A stretch of DNA of 64,000 nucleotides from Roseovarius spongiae (GCF_003651245.1 NZ_RAPE01000003.1:248001-312000); one strand, 5' to 3'. Counted from the stretch's first letter, positions 52,794 to 61,694 are shown. Notes: generated from the letters alone by a model not told the origin. Numbers and translations are program-made.

Positions 52794-53890
52794 CCATGGG
52801 CTGGATCGGCGTCGCGGACCACGACGGCGGGCGGTTTGATCCCGCGGGCCTTGCCGCGTCGGCCAGCGGCGCGCCGCAAGAGAACGCGATCCCCGACGCG
52901 CTCGCCCCGCGCGGCACGCTGATGATCGAAACACACCTGTCGCCCGAGGGCCGCCCGCAGACCCTCCTGCGGTTCGAGCGCGCGCAGCCCTGGTCGGGGC
53001 TCCTGTCGCTCCAGGTGATGCCGAGCGGCGGGATCGTGTTCGTCGAATCGCTTGGCCGCGACGTGCGTCACGCGGCGCTGGTCCACGATCTCGACGGGCG
53101 CAGCGAACAGGTGCGCGTGCGTTACAGCTGGGACGCGCCGCGCCGCTGGGGGCGTCTCACGCTCGAGCATCTCGCGGCTGGACGCATCCGCAACCGTCCG
53201 CTGGCGCCGCCCCACCCGATGCCGCTTGATGACCTGCGGATGATCTGCCGCTACCCCGCCCGCCGCGAGATGGACCGCGACGTGACCTTCCTCGCCGTAT
53301 CGGACCGGGTCGAACCCATCGGCCCGATGGCGGGCCTGACGGCCGACGTGCCGGTGGAGACACCCTTCGGCCCGGTTCCCGCCGCCCGGCTGAAACGCGG
53401 CGACACGGTGCTGACCAGCACGGGCGACATTCAACCGGTGCTGCGCGCGGTGCGCCAGACGGCGCCGGCGCGCGGCAGCCTGCGCCCGGTGCGCCTGCGC
53501 GCGCCGTTCTTCGGGCTGCGTCACGACATCCTCGTCGCGCCGCATCAGCGCCTGGTGATCGGCGGCAGCCAAGTCGAATACATGTTCGGGACCGAAGCGG
53601 CGCTGGTCCCGGCGCGGCACCTCGTGAACGGCGCATCGGCCTTCTACGCGGAGGGCCCCGATCTCGTGACCTATCATCATATCCTGCTGCCGGATCACGC
53701 CACGGTCGTCGCCGCCGGCTGCCCGCTCGAGAGCCTCTATATCGGCCGTCTGCGCCGCAAGCCCGAGGCGTTGGCCGCCAGCATCCTCGCCGATGCGCCC
53801 CGCGCGCTGCTGCCCGAACACGCCCGCCCGGTCTGGCCTGTTCTGAAGCCGTTCGAGGCGGTGACGCTGGCGATGCACCGGGTAGCGTGA
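52790..53890 (+). CDS. Hint-domain-like protein lacking the catalytic cysteine
   Basis: A 366-residue protein overlapping the previous gene by 4 bp (GTGA). Residues 1 to about 170 are of unknown fold; from about 180 a Hint-like region is seen, with TADVPVETPFGPVPAARLKRGDTVLT, RHDILVAPHQRLVIGGSQVEYMFG and YHHILLPDHATVVAAG, parallel to the Hint region of the upstream protein. The first Cys of a functional Hint is replaced (GLTADVPVET instead of CFVAGTMIET), so self-splicing or cleavage is not expected by the usual route. A role as partner or regulator of the upstream Hint protein is plausible. A start at ATG 52796 is possible. Confidence 0.82.
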   Translation: MTMGWIGVADHDGGRFDPAGLAASASGAPQENAIPDALAPRGTLMIETHLSPEGRPQTLLRFERAQPWSGLLSLQVMPSGGIVFVESLGRDVRHAALVHDLDGRSEQVRVRYSWDAPRRWGRLTLEHLAAGRIRNRPLAPPHPMPLDDLRMICRYPARREMDRDVTFLAVSDRVEPIGPMAGLTADVPVETPFGPVPAARLKRGDTVLTSTGDIQPVLRAVRQTAPARGSLRPVRLRAPFFGLRHDILVAPHQRLVIGGSQVEYMFGTEAALVPARHLVNGASAFYAEGPDLVTYHHILLPDHATVVAAGCPLESLYIGRLRRKPEALAASILADAPRALLPEHARPVWPVLKPFEAVTLAMHRVA

Positions 53891-53897
53891 GCAGCGG

Positions 53898-54242
53898 CTA
53901 TTCGTCGCCGTAGAAAGGCGTCATCTGCGTCACGATCACCGCATCCTCGTCCAGCGCCCGCTGCATCAGCGCACGCTCGTTTCCGTCGATCTCGTGGCCT
54001 TCCGCCTCGCGCTCGGCCAGGCTGCCATAGCCGGTCACGTCCAGCGGCGCGGTATCTGCCTGCTTGAGGATCGCCACCGTCTCGCGCACCGCCTCGGCCT
54101 CGTCGACGCCGCTGGCGTAGACGACCAGCGCGGCGCCGGTGGCCTTCTCGGGCAATCCGTCGCCCGCCTTGCGCCCGATCTCGACCAGCAGGGTATAGAC
54201 CTGTTGCGTCTTGCGCGGTTTCCCTGGCGCAGCGTCAGACAT
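53898..54242 (-). CDS. Hypothetical protein downstream of glsB
   Basis: A 114-residue hydrophilic cytoplasmic protein, starting MSDAAPGKPRKTQQVYTLLVEIGRK, with acidic C-terminal half ending MTPFYGDE. No known domain is recognised. It lies 24 bp after glsB on the same strand and probably shares the EcfG-controlled transcript, which would make it a stress-response protein. It converges on the second Hint gene with 7 bp between stops. Confidence 0.7.
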   Translation of the reverse strand: MSDAAPGKPRKTQQVYTLLVEIGRKAGDGLPEKATGAALVVYASGVDEAEAVRETVAILKQADTAPLDVTGYGSLAEREAEGHEIDGNERALMQRALDEDAVIVTQMTPFYGDE

Positions 54243-54266
54243 GACGGCGCGCTTCCGCGTTCGGCG

Positions 54267-54518
54267 TCAGGCGCGCCCGCGCAGCGCGCGCCAGAGCCAG
54301 ATCAGCAGGCACGCCCCGACCAGCCCGACGACAAGCTGCGGAAGCCAAGCGTCGCGCGCATAGATGTTGAACAGGCTCAGGATGAAATTCAGCACCACCG
54401 CGCCGACGATCCCAAGGCCGATATTGGCCAGAAGGCCGGTATCCGCCTTCATGATCATGCTGGCGATCCAGCCCGCCAGCCCGCCGACGATGATCGCCCC
54501 GATCAGTCCGATTCCCAT
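54267..54518 (-). CDS. GlsB/YeaQ/YmgE family stress-response membrane protein
   Basis: An 83-residue hydrophobic protein with three membrane helices. The N-terminus GIGLIGAIIVGGLAGWIASMIMKA and the GLLANIGLGIVGAVVLNFIL block are diagnostic of the transglycosylase-associated (GlsB/YeaQ) family. An AAGGAGAA site precedes the ATG. An exact EcfG promoter lies upstream (54548-54573). Members are general-stress-induced inner-membrane proteins of unclear mechanism. Confidence 0.92.
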   Translation of the reverse strand: MGIGLIGAIIVGGLAGWIASMIMKADTGLLANIGLGIVGAVVLNFILSLFNIYARDAWLPQLVVGLVGACLLIWLWRALRGRA

Positions 54519-54547
54519 GCCGTTCTCCTTCTTGTTTGGCGATGCCA

Positions 54548-54573
54548 AACGCGCGAAGGGGGCCGCCGGTTCC
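54548..54573 (-). promoter_or_regulatory. EcfG promoter of glsB
   Basis: On the minus strand GGAAC (complement of 54569-54573) and CGTT (complement of 54548-54551) are separated by 17 nt, matching the EcfG consensus. It sits in the narrow gap after the dapD stop codon and allows stress expression of glsB and the gene behind it independent of dapD. Confidence 0.68.
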
Positions 54574-54577
54574 GCGC

Positions 54578-55405
54578 TCAGGCACGCAGCAGCTCGTTTA
54601 TCGACGTCTTGGAGCGCGTACGCTCGTCCACGCGCTTGACGATCACGGCGCAATAAAGGCTGATGTCGTTCTTGCTGGGCATCGACCCGGCCACGACGAC
54701 CGACCCGGCGGGCACCTCGCCGTAAGTCACTTCGCCGGTTTCGCGGTCCACGATCTTGGTCGACTGGCCGATGAAGACACCCATACCCAATACGCTGCCC
54801 TCGCGCACGATGCAGCCCTCCACCACTTCCGAGCGCGCGCCGATGAAGCAGTTGTCCTCGATGATCGTCGGGCCCGCCTGCATCGGTTCGAGCACGCCGC
54901 CGATTCCGACGCCGCCCGAGAGGTGAACGTTGCGGCCGATCTGCGCGCAGCTGCCCACCGTTGCCCAGGTGTCGACCATCGTGCCCTCGTCAACATAAGC
55001 GCCAAGGTTGACGAAGCTCGGCATCAGCACCACGCCCGGCGCGATGTAGGCGCTGCGCCGCACGACGCAGCTCGGCACCGCGCGGAAGCCCGCCGCACTC
55101 CATTCGGCGTCGCCCCAGCCCTTGAACTTGCTGTCGACCTTGTCCCACCAGCCGCCGCCCTGCGGGCCGCCCGGCTGCGCCTCCATGTCCTTGACGCGGA
55201 ATCCCAGCAGCACCGCCTTCTTGGCCCACTGATTGACCTGCCACGCGCCGTCATCGCCGCGTTCGGCCACGCGCAGCTTGCCGCTGTCGAGCGCGTCGAG
55301 CGTGGCCTCGATCGCCTCGCGAGTCTCGCCGCCGGTGGCGGGCGTGATCTCGGCGCGCGCCTCCCATGCGGATTCGATGGCGGCTTCGAGCTGGGCGTTG
55401 GACAT
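54578..55405 (-). CDS. dapD: 2,3,4,5-tetrahydropyridine-2,6-dicarboxylate N-succinyltransferase
   Basis: A 275-residue hexapeptide-repeat transferase that succinylates tetrahydrodipicolinate, the first step of the succinylase branch of lysine synthesis. Left-handed beta-helix repeats occupy about 100-240 ([60 protein letters not shown]). The start [17 protein letters not shown] at 55405 is the family N-terminus; a frame extending to 55468 is not. With dapE (49765) and dapF (47993) it shows the succinylase route is used. Confidence 0.96.
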   Translation of the reverse strand: MSNAQLEAAIESAWEARAEITPATGGETREAIEATLDALDSGKLRVAERGDDGAWQVNQWAKKAVLLGFRVKDMEAQPGGPQGGGWWDKVDSKFKGWGDAEWSAAGFRAVPSCVVRRSAYIAPGVVLMPSFVNLGAYVDEGTMVDTWATVGSCAQIGRNVHLSGGVGIGGVLEPMQAGPTIIEDNCFIGARSEVVEGCIVREGSVLGMGVFIGQSTKIVDRETGEVTYGEVPAGSVVVAGSMPSKNDISLYCAVIVKRVDERTRSKTSINELLRA

Positions 55406-55519
55406 GGGATCGGTCTCCGGTTTCACGAATTCTCGCGCCTCCATAGCGAATGGCGACGCCCGCGTCATCCATCCAATGCGACCATTCGGCGCGATTGCGC
55501 GCCCGCCGGGGGGCGCACC

Positions 55520-56428
55520 CTACCCCAGCGGCGACCGGGCCACATTCCCTCCGCAGACCAGGACCGCGACCTTCTCGCCCTTTGCGGGCGCGTAGGCGCC
55601 GGACAGCAGCGCCGCTAGCGCCGTCGCGCCCGCCGGCTCCACCAGTTGGCGCAACCCATCCCAGAGCGCCGTCTGCGCCGCCGTGATGGCCGCGTCCTCG
55701 ACCGTGACCGACGTGACGTCCCGCGCCAACCCGAAACAGATGTCGCCGATCCGCCGCGCGCCCAGCGCGTTGGCCGCAACGCCCGACACCTCGACATCCA
55801 CGGGCGCCCCCGCCGCCAGCGCCGCATGAAGCGCGGCGCAGTTTTGCGGCTCGACCGCCACCACCTTGCGCCGCCCGCCCAGCCAGCCGAGCGCGCCCGC
55901 GATCAGCCCGCCGCCGCCGACCGCGATCAGCACCGTGTCGGCGTCGAGTCCCTGCGCCTCCCACTCGGCCATGCAGGCGCCCTGCCCGGCCACCGTGGCC
56001 GGCGCGTCATAAGCGTGAATCTGCATCGCGCCGGTTTCGGCCTCATGGGCGCGCGCCGCCTCGAAAGCGTTCGCGTAGGCGCCCGGAACGACGCACAGTT
56101 CGGCCCCGGTGGCGCGAATGAGGGCGATCTTGCCCGGCCCGGCCATCTCGGGGACGTAGACCCGCGCCGGGTGGCCGAGCGAACGCGCCGCATGGGCAAC
56201 CGCCGCGCCGTGATTGCCGCCCGACGCCGCCACGACCCCCGCCGCGGGCACATCGCCCGCCAAGAGCGTGTTGAACGCGCCGCGCGCCTTGAAGCTGCCG
56301 GTATGCTGCATCTGCTCGAGCTTGATCTCGACCCGCCGGCCGGCGAATTCGGCGCTCACCACCGGCGTGCGCCTGACATGCGGCGCGATCCGCGCGGCCG
56401 CCGCCCCGATCTCTGCGGTCCAATCCAT
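55520..56428 (-). CDS. Threonine/serine dehydratase-like PLP enzyme
   Basis: A 302-residue fold-type II PLP enzyme. The Schiff-base Lys is in HTGSFKARGAFN, the substrate loop is ASGGNHGAAVA and the phosphate-binding glycine loop is AVGGGGLIAG. It lacks a C-terminal ACT domain, so it belongs to the short serine racemase / threonine dehydratase / threo-3-hydroxyaspartate ammonia-lyase group, not biosynthetic IlvA. Start at 56428 (MDWTAEIGAAAARIAPHVRRT) by similarity. Divergent from the LOG-family gene. Confidence 0.88.
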   Translation of the reverse strand: MDWTAEIGAAAARIAPHVRRTPVVSAEFAGRRVEIKLEQMQHTGSFKARGAFNTLLAGDVPAAGVVAASGGNHGAAVAHAARSLGHPARVYVPEMAGPGKIALIRATGAELCVVPGAYANAFEAARAHEAETGAMQIHAYDAPATVAGQGACMAEWEAQGLDADTVLIAVGGGGLIAGALGWLGGRRKVVAVEPQNCAALHAALAAGAPVDVEVSGVAANALGARRIGDICFGLARDVTSVTVEDAAITAAQTALWDGLRQLVEPAGATALAALLSGAYAPAKGEKVAVLVCGGNVARSPLG

Positions 56429-56507
56429 TGCGCGCTCCTGCTGGTCAAGGGCCTGCGAACCCTCTACCGTCTTCATCAATGAACCAGAGGCAAGGATCAA
56501 GCCCACG

Positions 56508-57326
56508 ATGAACGACGACCGCCACAGCCAGTTCCGCGATGCCCATTCGGATCGCAGTTCGGCCGAGCAGGTGCCGGACACGCCGCAGACCCGCGCGCCC
56601 GCTTACCGGCTGGCCTTCAACGATACCGATTTCATGTGCCGCGAAGAGTTGCGCCCGGTGCGTCTGCAACTCGAGCTGCTCAAGCCCGAGATGATCCTGA
56701 ACGAACGCGGCATCAAGAGCACGGTCGTGCTGTTCGGCGGCGCGCGCATCCCCGCCCCCGCCGAGAAGGACACGGCGCGCACCGAAACACTGGCGGAGCT
56801 GTCGAAATACTATGACGAGGCGCGTAAGTTCTCGCGGCTGATGACCGAGCGGTCGCTCGCTTCCTACGGGCGCGATTTCGTTGTGGCGACGGGCGGCGGC
56901 CCCGGCGTGATGGAGGCGGGCAATCGCGGCGCGGACGACGCGGGCGGGTCGTCCATCGGGCTCAACATCGTGCTGCCGCATGAACAGGCGCCGAACGAAT
57001 ACGTGACGCCCGGCCTCTGCTTCAACTTTCACTACTTCGCGATCCGCAAGATGCATTTCCTCATGCGGGCGCGCGCGGTCTGCGTCTTTCCCGGCGGGTT
57101 CGGCACGCTCGACGAGACTTTCGAGGCGCTGACGCTGATCCAGACCGATCGGATGAAGCGCATGCCCTTCCTGCTGTTCGGCGAGGCGTTCTGGCGCAAG
57201 ATCATCAACTGGGAGGCGCTGGCCGACGCCGGCACCATTTCACCCGAGGATCTTGAGCTGTTCAGCTTCGTGGAGACGGCCGAGGAAGCGGTGCGTATCA
57301 TCGACGAGTGGCACGAAGACGTCTGA
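56508..57326 (+). CDS. LOG/TIGR00730 family Rossmann-fold protein
   Basis: A 272-residue protein of the LOG-like family. It contains VATGGGPGVMEAGNRGA and PGGFGTLDETFEAL, close to the GGGxxGxMG / PGGxGTxxE motifs of cytokinin-activating phosphoribohydrolases. The long N-terminal extension (about 60 residues) and ELRPVRLQLELLKPEMIL put it in the larger type II LOG / nucleosidase branch, which may act on AMP or pyrimidine nucleotides. Monocistronic, divergent from the dehydratase gene. Confidence 0.88.
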   Translation: MNDDRHSQFRDAHSDRSSAEQVPDTPQTRAPAYRLAFNDTDFMCREELRPVRLQLELLKPEMILNERGIKSTVVLFGGARIPAPAEKDTARTETLAELSKYYDEARKFSRLMTERSLASYGRDFVVATGGGPGVMEAGNRGADDAGGSSIGLNIVLPHEQAPNEYVTPGLCFNFHYFAIRKMHFLMRARAVCVFPGGFGTLDETFEALTLIQTDRMKRMPFLLFGEAFWRKIINWEALADAGTISPEDLELFSFVETAEEAVRIIDEWHEDV

Positions 57327-57355
57327 GCGACGCCCGCGCCGGCCCGGGCCGGGAA

Positions 57356-57547
57356 TTACGCCGGCAAGTTGCAGATGCTCGCGCCGCGCACCAGCGAGGT
57401 CAGCACCCGCCCCTCGGCAGTGTCGCGGATGGCGTAGCCGTAGCCGCGCAGCCGGTGCTTCCATTCGCGCTCCGAAACCGCCAGGCGCCGCTCGCGCATC
57501 ACCAGGTTCAGAACGGCGTCATCATTCCCAAGGTCAAGAATATTCAT
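57356..57547 (-). CDS. Small unknown protein, paralogue A of a tandem pair
   Basis: A 63-residue protein. Its core AVLNLVMRERRLAVSEREWKHRLRGYGYAI followed by VLTSLVRGASICNLPA is clearly related to the next gene (57813-58022). AGGA 8 nt before the ATG at 57547 supports this start; longer frames upstream run into A+T-rich DNA. It is cytoplasmic and basic. The MRER...GYGY...I-C-LP pattern may define an undescribed small family; a role cannot be assigned. Confidence 0.62.
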   Translation of the reverse strand: MNILDLGNDDAVLNLVMRERRLAVSEREWKHRLRGYGYAIRDTAEGRVLTSLVRGASICNLPA

Positions 57548-57812
57548 GTATTTTATCCTAATCATGCAATTTGATTGGCACCGGGATATATGCGCCTTGT
57601 GGCTGCAATGGTGAGGGAATGGGGCGAGGCCGCGGTCATTCTTGGAAATGCCGCCACATTGTTCCCAATCCAGAAACAATCATGGCGGGAGTATGCGATC
57701 TATTATTCTGCTTTAAGTATAGAGTGGAGTGCGCGATGGTAACCGTCATGGAGCGCGCGGGCATATCGCGTCAGATCGGACGCGCCGCCACACGCGCCCC
57801 GGGATCGCGCAG

Positions 57813-58022
57813 TCAGAGACGGGCTTCGTCGGGCAGGCGGCAGATCTCGACGCCATGCGGCAACGTGGTGACAAATGCCCCTTCGGCGCGTTTGCGGACG
57901 CCATACCCGTATGATTGGAGCGCGGCGACCCAGGCATCCGAACTCATCGCCTTGTGCCGCTCGCGCATCACCAGCGCGAGAACGCCGGCGCGCACTGTGG
58001 GATCGCTGTGGACATAGACCAT
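57813..58022 (-). CDS. Small unknown protein, paralogue B of a tandem pair
   Basis: A 69-residue protein, MVYVHSDPTVRAGVLALVM..., sharing with paralogue A the order [VL]LxLVMRER, SYGYGVRKRAEGxF[VL]T[ST]L and [IV]C[RN]LP. GGAGG is 8 nt before the ATG at 58022; a TTG two codons earlier is less likely. The two genes are in the same direction, separated by 265 bp of A+T-richer DNA without another gene. Function unknown. Confidence 0.62.
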   Translation of the reverse strand: MVYVHSDPTVRAGVLALVMRERHKAMSSDAWVAALQSYGYGVRKRAEGAFVTTLPHGVEICRLPDEARL

Positions 58023-58139
58023 CTTCAAACCCTCCGTTTGCGAACACGATGCGAACCGGCTGGTTACTTTCGCGTTCGCTTCACGCTCGCATCGAAACGT
58101 GGCGGGAGTGAGGTCGAATATCAGCGTTATCGGGATCTT

Positions 58140-59330
58140 TTACGCGCGCCTGTCCAGCCCGGCCTCCGCGGCGATCTCGCGGCGGGACTTGCGGGCGCGT
58201 TCGGTGGCCGATTTCAACTGACCGCAGGCGGCCATGATGTCCTCGCCGCGGGGCGTGCGGATCGGGCTGGCGTAGCCGGCCTTGTAGATGATGTCGGCGA
58301 AGGCGCGGATGCGGTTGTTGCTGCTGCGCCTGTAGGGCGCGCCGGGCCATTCGTTGAAGGGAATGAGGTTGATCTTGGCCGGGATGCCCTCGATCAGCTT
58401 CACGAGCCGGCGCGCGTCCTCGTCGCTGTCGTTGATGCCGTCGAGCATCACGTATTCGAAGGTGATCCGCTCGGAATTGCTGGCCTTGGGGTATTCGCGC
58501 AAAGCATCCAGAAGCGCCGCGATGTTCCATTTGCGGTTTATCGGCACCAGCTTGTCGCGCACTTCGTCGGTCGTGGCGTGGAAACTGACCGCGAGCATGC
58601 AGCCGATCTCGGCCGCAGTGCGGTGGATTTCCGGCACGATGCCAGAGGTCGAAAGCGTGATGCGCCGGCGGCTGAGCTGGATGCCCTCCGCGTCCATCGC
58701 GATCTTCATCGCGTCGCGCACGTTCTCGAAATTATAGAGCGGCTCACCCATGCCCATCAGAACGATATTGGACAGAAGCCGCGTTTCGTCCTTGGGTGCG
58801 CCCGGCGTGGGCCACTCGTCCAGATCGTCGCGCGCAACCATGATCTGCCCGACGATTTCCCCCGCGGAGAGGTTGCGCACCAGTTTCTGCGTGCCGGTAT
58901 GACAGAACGAACAGGTGAGCGTGCAGCCCACCTGGGAACTGACGCAGAGCGTGCCGCGCCCCTCCTCGGGGATATAGACCACCTCGACCTCGTGCCCCCC
59001 GGCGATGCGCACAAGGTACTTGCGCGTGCCGTCAGCGGAAACCTGGCGATTGACGACCTCGGGGATTTCGATGGTGAAATGTTCCGCCAGATCGGTTCGG
59101 TACGCCTTGGCGAGGTTTGTCATCGCGTCGAAATCACGCACGCCCCATTGATAGATCCACTGCCAGATCTGACCCGTGCGCATCTTCGCCTGTCTTTCCG
59201 GCGTGCCATGCGCGATCAGCGCCTCGCGCAGCGCCTCGCGGGTGAGGCCGACAAGGTTGATCCGCCCGCCCTCCGGCGTCTTGCGGGGGATGGTCATGAC
59301 GTCCTGTGTGATCGGCGCGGCGGCGGGCAT
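58140..59330 (-). CDS. rlmN: Dual-specificity RNA methyltransferase RlmN
   Basis: A 396-residue radical SAM methyltransferase that makes 2-methyladenosine at A2503 of 23S rRNA and A37 of some tRNAs. The cluster motif CTLTCSFC is at about residue 132, the second mechanistic Cys is in [10 protein letters not shown] near 370, and [13 protein letters not shown] is conserved. The N-terminal helical domain is full length. Promoter TTGACC-N16-TATAGG lies upstream on the minus strand. Confidence 0.95.
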   Translation of the reverse strand: MPAAAPITQDVMTIPRKTPEGGRINLVGLTREALREALIAHGTPERQAKMRTGQIWQWIYQWGVRDFDAMTNLAKAYRTDLAEHFTIEIPEVVNRQVSADGTRKYLVRIAGGHEVEVVYIPEEGRGTLCVSSQVGCTLTCSFCHTGTQKLVRNLSAGEIVGQIMVARDDLDEWPTPGAPKDETRLLSNIVLMGMGEPLYNFENVRDAMKIAMDAEGIQLSRRRITLSTSGIVPEIHRTAAEIGCMLAVSFHATTDEVRDKLVPINRKWNIAALLDALREYPKASNSERITFEYVMLDGINDSDEDARRLVKLIEGIPAKINLIPFNEWPGAPYRRSSNNRIRAFADIIYKAGYASPIRTPRGEDIMAACGQLKSATERARKSRREIAAEAGLDRRA

Positions 59331-59359
59331 GTCGGTCCTCGAGGCTGGGGTGATACGCC

Positions 59360-59387
59360 CCTATATAGGATTCCGCGCGCGGGTCAA
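59360..59387 (-). promoter_or_regulatory. Promoter of rlmN
   Basis: Minus strand TTGACC (59387-59382) and TATAGG (59365-59360) with a 16-nt spacer, about 30 bp before the rlmN start. TATATA overlapping the -10 is an alternative at a shorter spacing. Confidence 0.5.
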
Positions 59388-59405
59388 AACCGTTCGCGCC
59401 GCAAA

Positions 59406-60701
59406 TCAGACCGTGAATAGCTCGAAAGCGTCCCAATCGCCCCACTGATCGCCGTCGAAGGCGCGCACCCAGAGCGTCTGCTCGGACGGAGCCGCGTCGC
59501 GGGTGAACCAGATGTCCGAGAGGTCGGCGGTCTGATAACCGACGCTTGCGTCCACCATGCCCCCGTCAGCCCACCAGTTGTCGCCGCCCTCGTCGTCCCA
59601 GACCTCGTAGAGCGTGATCGCGTCATCCTCGGCGTCCGTCACGGTGAGGACGGCGTCGAGCTTGCGCCACGGATCGCCGCCCAGCGCGATTGTCTGGTCG
59701 GACACGGACGCGACTGGAGTTGTGTTGCCGTCAGCGGTGGTCAGCTGGAATTGGTCCCAGGCGCTCCAGTCCGCGCCGTCGAAGGCGCGCACCCAGAGCG
59801 TCTGCTCGGACGCGGCGGCATCGCGAGTGAACCAGATGTCCGAGAGGTCTGCGGTCCGGTAGCCGACGCTTGCGTCCACCATGCCCCCGTCAGCCCACCA
59901 GTTGTCGCCGCCCTCGTCGTCCCAGACCTCGTAGAGCGTGATCGCGTCATCCTCGACGTCCGTCACGGTGAGGACGGCGTCGAGCTTGCGCCAGGGATCG
60001 CCGCCCAGCGCGATGGTCTGGTCGGACACGGACGCGACGGGAGCTGTGTTCCCGTCAGCGGTGGTCAGCTGGAATTGGTCCCAGGCGCTCCAGTCCGCGC
60101 CGTCGAAGGCGCGCACCCATAGCGTCTGCTCGGAGGCGACGGCGTCGCGGGTGAACCAGATGTCCGAGAGGTCTGCGGTCCGGTATCCGACGCTCGCGTC
60201 CACCATGCCGCCGTCAGCCCACCAGTTGTCGCCGCCCTCGTCGTCCCAAACCTCGTAGAGCGTGATCGGGTCGCCCTCGGCGTCGGTGACGGTCATCACG
60301 CTGGCCAGCGTGCGCCACGCTCCGCCCCCCAGCGATATCACCTGGTCGGGGACCGTCACCACCGGCGCGGCGTTGCCCCCCAGCGTGGTGAGCTCGAACG
60401 ACTCCCACGCGCCCCAGTCGGTTCCATCATGCGCCCGCACCGAGAGCGTCTGCACGGAGGCGACCGCGTCACGAGTGAACCAGATGTCCGACAGATCGGT
60501 GGTCTGGTAGCCCGCGCTCGCGTCCTTGATCCCGCCATCGGCCCACCAGTTGTCGCCGCCCGTGTCGTCGCGCAACTCGTAAAGCGTGATCGCGTCGCTT
60601 TCGGCGTCGGTGACGGTCATCACGTCCACCAGGCGCAGCCAGGGGTCGCCGCCGGCCGCGATGGCCTGGTCCGCGATGCTCACCACCGGGGCGGTGTTGG
60701 A
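59406..60701. repeat. Four tandem 324-bp repeats in the CAP-domain gene
   Basis: Equivalent positions at 59557, 59881, 60205 and 60529 are each 324 bp apart, giving four units of 108 codons. The three copies nearest the 3' end of the gene are almost identical in DNA sequence over long stretches, the fourth (N-terminal in the protein) has diverged. Signature protein blocks are DDAITLYEVWDDEGGDNWWA and LSDIWFTRDAAASEQTLWVR. Confidence 0.95.
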
Positions 60702-61595
60702 CACGACCGCGGGGTTGAAGGCGTCGACCTTCACGTTGTCGGCCCCGATCGTCGCGGTCGTCACCACGTCCGCGGTCAGCCCGCCGCCCGAGAAGGTGAT
60801 CGTCCACGTCCCCGCAGGCGCCGCGATCTGCCAGCCGCCCGCGGCCCATGTCGTCGTGCTGAGCGTGACGCCGCCGCTGGTCAGGGTGACGGTCACGCCG
60901 CCCATGCCCTCGCCGATGTCGTAGAAACCGTCGGCGTCCGCATCGTCGATCACCACACCGACGAATTGCGGCGCATAGGCGTGCCGCGCGCCGAGATGCT
61001 GCGTGGTGACGTATTCGCCTACATTCGTGCCCGGGTCCGTGTCCTGGATGACGCCGATGCCGATCTCGGTCCGGCCTGCGTTCATCAGCGCGTTGCGGTG
61101 GCCGGCCGGATCCTGGATGCCGTCGCCGCGGGTCTGCCAGTCGGACAGCAACGTGCCTGTGCCGTCCCCGTTCGAGTAGTCCGCGTCGTCATAACCCCAG
61201 TCGATGACGAATCCCGCATGCCCGTGCAGCGCGTCCTTGGAAAAGGCGTAGATGTTCTCGGAAATGCCGGACCAGCCGGTGTAGCCCGCATCCGCGACCC
61301 GATCGCGCAGGGACGGCTCACCGGGGAGGTTGTGGCTCTGCGTGTCCTCGTCGATCATTCGCTGCGAATGCGTCTCGGCCGAGACCGACAGGTTGTCGTT
61401 CCACGCCAGCGGCGCCACGGCGGGCAGCGCGCCCAACTGCGCGGACAGCGCGGCGAGATCGACGCCGAAATAACTGATCGCGCTCGCGATGTTCGCCTGC
61501 TGCCCGACAAGCCGCGCGTACTCGCCGCCCGGATCGGTGCGCAGCGCATTGATATACTCAAGCGTCAATTGTTCATAAGCGCTGGGTCTGGACAT
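59406..61595 (-). CDS. CAP-domain protein with SdrD-like domain and four 108-residue repeats
   Basis: A 729-residue acidic extracellular-type protein. Residues 1 to about 195 form a CAP (SCP/PR1-like) domain (LEYINALRTDPGGEYARL; AETHSQRMIDED; ENIYAFSK; DPAGHRNALMNAGRTEIGIGV). A short SdrD-B/carboxypeptidase-like beta domain spans about 210-295 (DADADGFYDIGEGMGGVTVTLTSGG). From about 300 to the end are four copies of a 108-residue repeat. No Sec signal and no RTX repeats are seen, so export is unclear, perhaps by type I secretion. The family is common in marine alphaproteobacteria. Confidence 0.9.
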   Translation of the reverse strand: MSRPSAYEQLTLEYINALRTDPGGEYARLVGQQANIASAISYFGVDLAALSAQLGALPAVAPLAWNDNLSVSAETHSQRMIDEDTQSHNLPGEPSLRDRVADAGYTGWSGISENIYAFSKDALHGHAGFVIDWGYDDADYSNGDGTGTLLSDWQTRGDGIQDPAGHRNALMNAGRTEIGIGVIQDTDPGTNVGEYVTTQHLGARHAYAPQFVGVVIDDADADGFYDIGEGMGGVTVTLTSGGVTLSTTTWAAGGWQIAAPAGTWTITFSGGGLTADVVTTATIGADNVKVDAFNPAVVSNTAPVVSIADQAIAAGGDPWLRLVDVMTVTDAESDAITLYELRDDTGGDNWWADGGIKDASAGYQTTDLSDIWFTRDAVASVQTLSVRAHDGTDWGAWESFELTTLGGNAAPVVTVPDQVISLGGGAWRTLASVMTVTDAEGDPITLYEVWDDEGGDNWWADGGMVDASVGYRTADLSDIWFTRDAVASEQTLWVRAFDGADWSAWDQFQLTTADGNTAPVASVSDQTIALGGDPWRKLDAVLTVTDVEDDAITLYEVWDDEGGDNWWADGGMVDASVGYRTADLSDIWFTRDAAASEQTLWVRAFDGADWSAWDQFQLTTADGNTTPVASVSDQTIALGGDPWRKLDAVLTVTDAEDDAITLYEVWDDEGGDNWWADGGMVDASVGYQTADLSDIWFTRDAAPSEQTLWVRAFDGDQWGDWDAFELFTV

Positions 61596-61694
61596 GGTTC
61601 ACCTCACAACTGCCTCACGGCGCGGCGTATCATCCGTTAAGGGCGAAACTATGGGCCGGGGCGCCACAGAAACACCCCATTACCCGCCAATTGG

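Noticed and set aside
59406..60701. 324-bp repeats considered as a mobile element
   Set aside because: The period is a multiple of three and codes for a repeated protein module within one gene; no terminal inverted repeats or transposase.
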